A DNA stretch of 20,099 nucleotides, taken from positions 1 to 20,099 of the forward strand of contig SLGA01000269.1 in assembly GCA_007123985.1 (NCBI GenBank), given 5' to 3'. The notes under the pieces were generated by a model. That model searched no databases. It saw only the letters and a program-made list of their open reading frames with translations, and was not told the origin of the DNA. The translations under genes and the position numbers were made by a program. Below are positions 15,767 to 20,099 of the stretch, one piece after another. The DNA is from Balneolaceae bacterium (GTDB taxonomy: Bacteria > Bacteroidota > Rhodothermia > Balneolales > Balneolaceae). Positions within the stretch are counted from its first letter, which is position 1; every line of letters begins with the position of its first letter.

Positions 15767-17052
15767 ACTGGAGACAAATTTTTCTCGTATTAAAGCGTGA
15801 ATATCTAACACGTGTAAAAAGCAAAGGATTTATCTGGGCTACCATTTTAGTGCCGGTAGGCTTTGCTGCTTTTATTGGAATTGTGGTTTTTATAAGTGTT
15901 TGGGAGAGCGATGTTTCGTTTGAAATCGGGATTTTAGACGAAACAAGTCAAGTAGCTGAATCGCTTGTTGAAATGAATGCCGCCCGCTATCTGAACTATT
16001 CTGAAATGTCCGTTGATACACTTCGTTCAATGGTACAACGCGAGCAGATAACAGGATATATTGTAATTACCGAAGAAAATATCACAGAAAACCGGAGCCT
16101 TGAGTTAATATATAGCGGCAGTGGAGGAATTCAGCTTTTAACATCCATTCAGGCTGATGTACGGGAAGTAATTCGTGAAGAGAGACTTCGCCGGGCTGAT
16201 GTTTCACCCGAAATACAATCCATTTACGATACACGCATTGGCCTTGACTCCCGCCGCTTAACCCGTGAGGGGTTGGATGTAGATGATGATACCCTCTTTT
16301 TCTCCGTTGTGGGTATGCTGATGGGCATTATTATTTTTGTTGCCATTTTTAGTTATGGCGGATACATAACCCGGGGTGTTATTGAAGAAAAAACCAATCG
16401 AATTATCGAGGTTATTGCTTCGTCTGTGAAGCCAATTGAACTGCTTACGGGTAAAATGGCCGGTGTGGGTGCACTCGCTATAACACAATTTGGAATATGG
16501 ATTCTTGCATTTTTGGGCCTATCCAGTATAGCAGGCCCCGTTGCAATGTCGCTAATGAACCAGCAGCCACAGCTTGAGGGTGAGCTTGCAGAAGCACAGG
16601 CAGAACTGCCTTTCTTCCTGGATATGCCTACTATCGAAACATCACTCATCGTATTTTTTGTAATCTTCTTCCTCCTTGGCTATTTGTTGTATAGCTCACT
16701 CTTTGCCGCTATCGGCTCTGCGGCAGATTCAGATACAGATACACAACAGCTTATGCTGCCCATTACCGCTCCCATTATGATTGCATATTTCATCATGCTT
16801 CACACATGGAGAAGCCCCGACAGTCTGCTCTCAGTTGTAAGTTCCATGATCCCGTTCTTCTCTCCCATTTTGATGATCACCCGAATTGCCATAACCGAAG
16901 TGCCCGTTTGGCAAATCAGCCTTGCAATATTTCTGATGCTCATCACATTTGCAGGTACTATGTGGCTGAGTGCCAAAATTTATAAGGTAGGAATACTGAG
17001 TTATGGAAATTCCGCCGGCTTCAAAGATCTGTTAAAATGGGTGAAACAGTAA
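15763..17052 (+). CDS. ABC-2 type exporter, permease protein (NatB-like)
   Basis: This 429-residue membrane protein of the ABC-2 permease superfamily starts with an amphipathic cytoplasmic segment (LKREYLTRVKSKGF), common to NatB/YhaP-like proteins. A first helix spans about 24-47. A large extracytoplasmic domain of about 130 residues follows (48-175), then five or so clustered helices from about 178 to 410. The extracellular loop at about 265-285 is Gln/Glu/Ala-rich. A conserved cytosolic VIEEKTNRIIEVIASS segment (about 206-221) precedes helix 3, typical of this family. The gene overlaps the ATPase gene by 4 nt. The exported substrate cannot be deduced. Confidence 0.9.
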   Translation: MNWRQIFLVLKREYLTRVKSKGFIWATILVPVGFAAFIGIVVFISVWESDVSFEIGILDETSQVAESLVEMNAARYLNYSEMSVDTLRSMVQREQITGYIVITEENITENRSLELIYSGSGGIQLLTSIQADVREVIREERLRRADVSPEIQSIYDTRIGLDSRRLTREGLDVDDDTLFFSVVGMLMGIIIFVAIFSYGGYITRGVIEEKTNRIIEVIASSVKPIELLTGKMAGVGALAITQFGIWILAFLGLSSIAGPVAMSLMNQQPQLEGELAEAQAELPFFLDMPTIETSLIVFFVIFFLLGYLLYSSLFAAIGSAADSDTDTQQLMLPITAPIMIAYFIMLHTWRSPDSLLSVVSSMIPFFSPILMITRIAITEVPVWQISLAIFLMLITFAGTMWLSAKIYKVGILSYGNSAGFKDLLKWVKQ

Positions 17053-17061
17053 AATTAATAA

Positions 17062-17092
17062 ACTGGCTGTTCAGTGTTGTTCATCAGCCGGT
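17062..17092. terminator. Hairpin between converging ABC permease and M1-like gene
   Basis: ACTGGCTG (17062-17069) and CAGCCGGT (17085-17092) form an 8-bp stem with one G-T pair and a 15-nt loop, in the 62-bp convergent gap. No clear T run follows, so it may be a weak bidirectional terminator only. Confidence 0.3.
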
Positions 17093-17114
17093 ATTCTACG
17101 ATATCCACGTTTCT

Positions 17115-19430
17115 TTACTGTAATTTTTGGTGAACCCGTTCATCAAATTCATCATCAATTCGTTCAGAAACTATTCTGTTACGTTGTTGTGAATTGAGTT
17201 TTTGAAGTGCATCGGCTGCCCGGTACCGAATTCTTGGATCAAAGTCTGCCAAAAGATCAGGCAGTCTTTCATTCCAGTTTGCAGGAGCTTCATCAAAACG
17301 AAGCATAAGATCGAGCACGCCTTTTCTTGTAGAATAGGAAAACTCAGGGGCTAAAAATGTCTCAGCAAGTTCTACAGCTGCTTCTCTTTCACCTTTTTCT
17401 CCCAGTAATTCCAGAAGCAAAGGCACTTCATTCAAATTATTTTCTCGTGTCACAAAGCTTTGAACTGCAGTTCTGAATTCGGCTGCTTCAGATACTTCAA
17501 AAAGGGAATATATAGCGGCTCTGCGTACGTCACTGTACTCTGTTTGGTTGATTACCGTTCGAAGTCGGCCAATAACCCGTTGATTACCCTCGTAGAAAGC
17601 AAGCGCTTCAACGGCTGCAAGTTGAACATATCTGTGCTGATTCACGGATGAATTTTGAATAAATCGCTCATCCGTACCGGATGCACCACGGGTAAGTTTA
17701 CCTATTGATCGAATAATTTCAGCATAAACCTCCGGGTTGCTCTCTGTCTGCAGAATATCATTCAATGCCAGTTGTAAATCAGGGTTTTCAGTGATTTCTG
17801 AAATGGCTGAAGCCGCTGCCAATCTTCTCGAAACATCATCATTAGAGCGTAACTGATACAACCAAAACAGATAGGGTTTCTCTTCTATAAGTTCTACATC
17901 ATCCCTGTCTAAAACTGTAAATTTCAGATTTTCAATTCCGGTTGAGACATTAATTACAACCGTCTCCGATTGGCCGGAAAATGTCATTTCATGGGTTCTT
18001 TCACCTGTAAATGTTTCTTCCGTTGCAATTACCGTCACAAGTTCGTCCACAACATCTTGAACCGCTTCGAAACGGATCTGAGTAGTTGGCTCACCCTCTT
18101 CCCACTCAAATGTTGCCCTATAGAGATATTCACTTTCAGGCTCAGATTGAATGGCTTCGGGCAGAAAACCTTTAAAATATGGCTGACCGGTTACGGCATA
18201 GATTTTTTCTGAAAGAGTATTCCAGCTGAGAAGTTTTTCATTTTGTAATAATCCCTGATCCATCACATAGGAAAGATCGTGGGTAAAACTCTCGGATTGT
18301 TGCTGATAAAAAAAGTTGAGCCATCTTGAGAAGTTTACAGATCCAAAATGATCATACGTCCCGGTTACATCACCTTCTGATATATGTAAATTAAATAATT
18401 TGTTAGCTGTATGGGCCTGAGCTGCAAGTATTGCATCTGCATCGCTCCACTGAACTTCCCTCACTTGTATCCCAAACCATTGTGAGAGCATTCCTCGTTT
18501 TACCTGATCTTCAACATTTCCTAAACTACTGTAAACAAAAATTATCCCCGCACCGTAATGTTTGGTTTCCCAAAAGTCATCATTCAATACTACAATGTGG
18601 ATGTCACTCAATGGAGTACTCTCACCAAAATATTCACTCAAGTCCAGATACGCATTAATTGCACTTTCTGTGATCGGGGAGATATTCTCATCTGATTCGG
18701 AGTAGAAACTGATATTTACACTGTTTTCATCACGAAATCTCCTAAACGTGTTAAAATCTACTCCCTGCAAACCCTGATCACTGTCAGCTGTGGAGATTGT
18801 TTGTTGAAAATTTCCTAAAGCCCAGGAGATTGCTGTTGCAGGAATTGCTGTAGCTGATGAGAATGTAACCGTCTCTTCATCAATATTTAGCAGCTCTGAT
18901 TCTCCTCTGGTTCCGGAAGCGGTAATGGTATAACCGGTAGGATGAGTAAATTGAATTTCGGTTGTAAATTCAGCTCTCGGATGATCAATTACAGGTAGCC
19001 AGTGCCGGTTTGTTTTCGGAAGCAATGAAGTGAATGTAGTTCCCAGTTCATTTCGGTGCAGGCCAAAACTGGGTACTGCATCATAAATAATCCGGATTTG
19101 AATAACATCTCCTCTTACAACCCCATCTTCAAGCTCTATAATGAGTTGGTGATCATCAAATCGATGCTCTTTTTGTACATCATTTACCGTAATTGATTGA
19201 ATACTTACTCTGGCAGCATCAAACCTTATTTCATCCGTTTGATGCCCCATAACGCGAGCATTGTAAAGAAGGTCGCCTTCAATCATACCGTTTTCCTGGA
19301 TGCGAATATCAGCATCAAGGTGTGTGATTTCAATATCGAACGCGGGGTATTTCTCGTAATCCCAGCTTTGTGCTTTTAATGAAAAAACAGAAAGAGAGCA
19401 GAATATAAAAATGCTAATACAGGTTCTCAT
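17115..19430 (-). CDS. Secreted M1-aminopeptidase-like protein with HEAT repeats, catalytic site lost
   Basis: This 771-residue exported protein has a signal peptide (1-20, cleavage predicted after LKA). Residues about 30-210 resemble the M1 N-terminal beta domain, including the block RHWLPVIDHPRAEF (142-155; WFPxxDxP in the family). The region about 240-440 aligns with the peptidase domain: HYGAGIIF (291-298) sits where G-x-M-E-N is expected, and KRGMLSQWFG (311-320) where HExxHQWFG is expected, still followed by W-S-D. The zinc ligands His, His and Glu and the catalytic Glu are therefore replaced (R312, G313, S316; LAAQAH in place of NEGFA). The C-terminal half (about 520-770) is a string of HEAT-like helical pairs such as VQLAAVEALAFY, VRRAAIYSLFEV and IRYRAADALQKL. 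The reading frame is intact, so this looks like a maintained pseudoenzyme or scaffold rather than a pseudogene. Its start lies inside the end of the hisN-like gene. Confidence 0.85.
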   Translation of the reverse strand: MRTCISIFIFCSLSVFSLKAQSWDYEKYPAFDIEITHLDADIRIQENGMIEGDLLYNARVMGHQTDEIRFDAARVSIQSITVNDVQKEHRFDDHQLIIELEDGVVRGDVIQIRIIYDAVPSFGLHRNELGTTFTSLLPKTNRHWLPVIDHPRAEFTTEIQFTHPTGYTITASGTRGESELLNIDEETVTFSSATAIPATAISWALGNFQQTISTADSDQGLQGVDFNTFRRFRDENSVNISFYSESDENISPITESAINAYLDLSEYFGESTPLSDIHIVVLNDDFWETKHYGAGIIFVYSSLGNVEDQVKRGMLSQWFGIQVREVQWSDADAILAAQAHTANKLFNLHISEGDVTGTYDHFGSVNFSRWLNFFYQQQSESFTHDLSYVMDQGLLQNEKLLSWNTLSEKIYAVTGQPYFKGFLPEAIQSEPESEYLYRATFEWEEGEPTTQIRFEAVQDVVDELVTVIATEETFTGERTHEMTFSGQSETVVINVSTGIENLKFTVLDRDDVELIEEKPYLFWLYQLRSNDDVSRRLAAASAISEITENPDLQLALNDILQTESNPEVYAEIIRSIGKLTRGASGTDERFIQNSSVNQHRYVQLAAVEALAFYEGNQRVIGRLRTVINQTEYSDVRRAAIYSLFEVSEAAEFRTAVQSFVTRENNLNEVPLLLELLGEKGEREAAVELAETFLAPEFSYSTRKGVLDLMLRFDEAPANWNERLPDLLADFDPRIRYRAADALQKLNSQQRNRIVSERIDDEFDERVHQKLQ

Positions 19431-20099
19431 CGGTATTCTCGTCAGAAAAGATGTTTAAAATTTCGTGTTTTAATAATGAATTGCAGGATAAACCATTGCC
19501 TGTTTCCACAGAAGGTTTGCCATTTAAATCTGTAAACGATCCGCCTGCCTCCGTTATTACCGGCATCAGAGCGGCTGCATCCCATAAATTTAAAATCGGG
19601 TCAATCATAATATCAGCCCTGCCGGTGGCAACCAACATGTGGCCGTATGCATCGCCCCAAGTGCGGTGAATCCTGGTTGTTTTAAGTAGTGTTTGCAGCG
19701 AATTTGCATACCCATACTGTTCAAACGTTACCACCTCTGTTGATAGAAAAGTAGCTTCAGAGAGACTTCCACACTCTCTCACACAGCATTTTTCACCATT
19801 TAGCGTACAGCCCAAACCTTCTGCAGCGGCTACCATTTCACCAGTTGCAGGAGCATAAATTAAGCCAACTTTGGGTTGATTCTTTATAAGAATTCCAATC
19901 AGTGTAGTGTAAAGCGGAACGCCGTGGATAAAACTCTGAGTACCATCTATTGGATCCAAAACCCACACAACATCACTATCCTCTTTTTCCGCTCCGAACT
20001 CTTCACCTATAATACCGTGCTCTGGAAAATGCTTTCTGATCAATTCTCTAATAATCGTTTCAGATTCCCGATCGGCATTCGTAACCGGTGAATTATCCC
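19414..20099 (-). CDS. hisN: Histidinol-phosphatase HisN-like (5' end beyond right edge)
   Basis: This inositol-monophosphatase-superfamily enzyme probably dephosphorylates histidinol phosphate in histidine synthesis. The frame is open to the right edge and the first visible residues are DNSPVTNADRESE, the family's early substrate/metal loop, so only a short N-terminus is missing. Visible residues are GEEFG (metal-binding Glu pair), LDPIDGTQSF (two metal Asp), HRTWGDAYGHMLVATGRADIMIDP and LNLWDAAALMPVITEAGG (third Asp). The QSF signature and the TWGDAYG...DP block are characteristic of HisN rather than of SuhB. A TTG at 20041-20043 is not the start, because conserved residues precede it. Its 3' end overlaps the M1-like gene by 17 nt, implying co-transcription. 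No other his genes are in view, so the substrate remains a family inference. Confidence 0.88.
   Translation of the reverse strand, partial: DNSPVTNADRESETIIRELIRKHFPEHGIIGEEFGAEKEDSDVVWVLDPIDGTQSFIHGVPLYTTLIGILIKNQPKVGLIYAPATGEMVAAAEGLGCTLNGEKCCVRECGSLSEATFLSTEVVTFEQYGYANSLQTLLKTTRIHRTWGDAYGHMLVATGRADIMIDPILNLWDAAALMPVITEAGGSFTDLNGKPSVETGNGLSCNSLLKHEILNIFSDENTDENLY

Noticed and set aside
20041..20043. TTG as start of the HisN-like protein
   Set aside because: The frame continues upstream with SPVTNADRESE, which is conserved in the family, so the gene is cut by the window edge.
1..20099. Defence island, mobile element, CRISPR array or biosynthetic cluster
   Set aside because: No transposase, integrase, nuclease/helicase set, regular repeat array or synthase gene was seen on either strand; the genes are core metabolism, replication and transport.

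Overview
This window looks like ordinary chromosome from a member of the FCB group, most likely a Balneolota/Bacteroidota relative. That placement is inference. It rests on the gene families present (fused B12 mutase IcmF, bacterial LKR-type protein, M1-like protein with HEAT repeats, HisN-type phosphatase) and on the near absence of Shine-Dalgarno sequences before most starts. Coding is dense, no gap without a gene exceeds about 260 bases, and I see no rRNA, tRNA, IS element, CRISPR array or phage gene.

Left part (1-6303): the N-terminal half of icmF runs off the left edge on the minus strand. Divergent from it is a PYROXD2/phytoene-desaturase-like FAD oxidoreductase that starts at TTG. A two-domain ferric-iron ABC permease (FutB/FbpB type) follows on the plus strand and converges on a FutA-type ferric-binding lipoprotein on the minus strand. 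The transporter ATPase is not in the window.

Middle (6464-11863): a minus-strand run of dnaG (primase), an inositol-monophosphatase-family enzyme and an LKR/saccharopine-dehydrogenase-like protein. Divergent from dnaG is sucD (succinyl-CoA ligase alpha subunit), which has a good sigma70-like promoter and ends at a strong bidirectional terminator shared with glgC.

Glycogen pair and exporter (11877-17052): glgA-glgC on the minus strand make ADP-glucose and polymerise it. An ABC-2 type exporter pair (ATPase and permease, overlapping by 4 nt) follows on the plus strand.

Right end (17115-20099): a hisN-like histidinol-phosphatase, cut by the right edge, overlaps by 17 nt a secreted protein with an M1-aminopeptidase fold and HEAT repeats. 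That protein has lost all recognisable zinc-binding and catalytic residues.

I found no clear case for an undescribed multi-gene system. The best leads are the apparently dead M1-like protein, a Fur/PerR-like palindrome before the iron-binding gene, palindromic elements before icmF and the iron permease, and an A11 run inside icmF.
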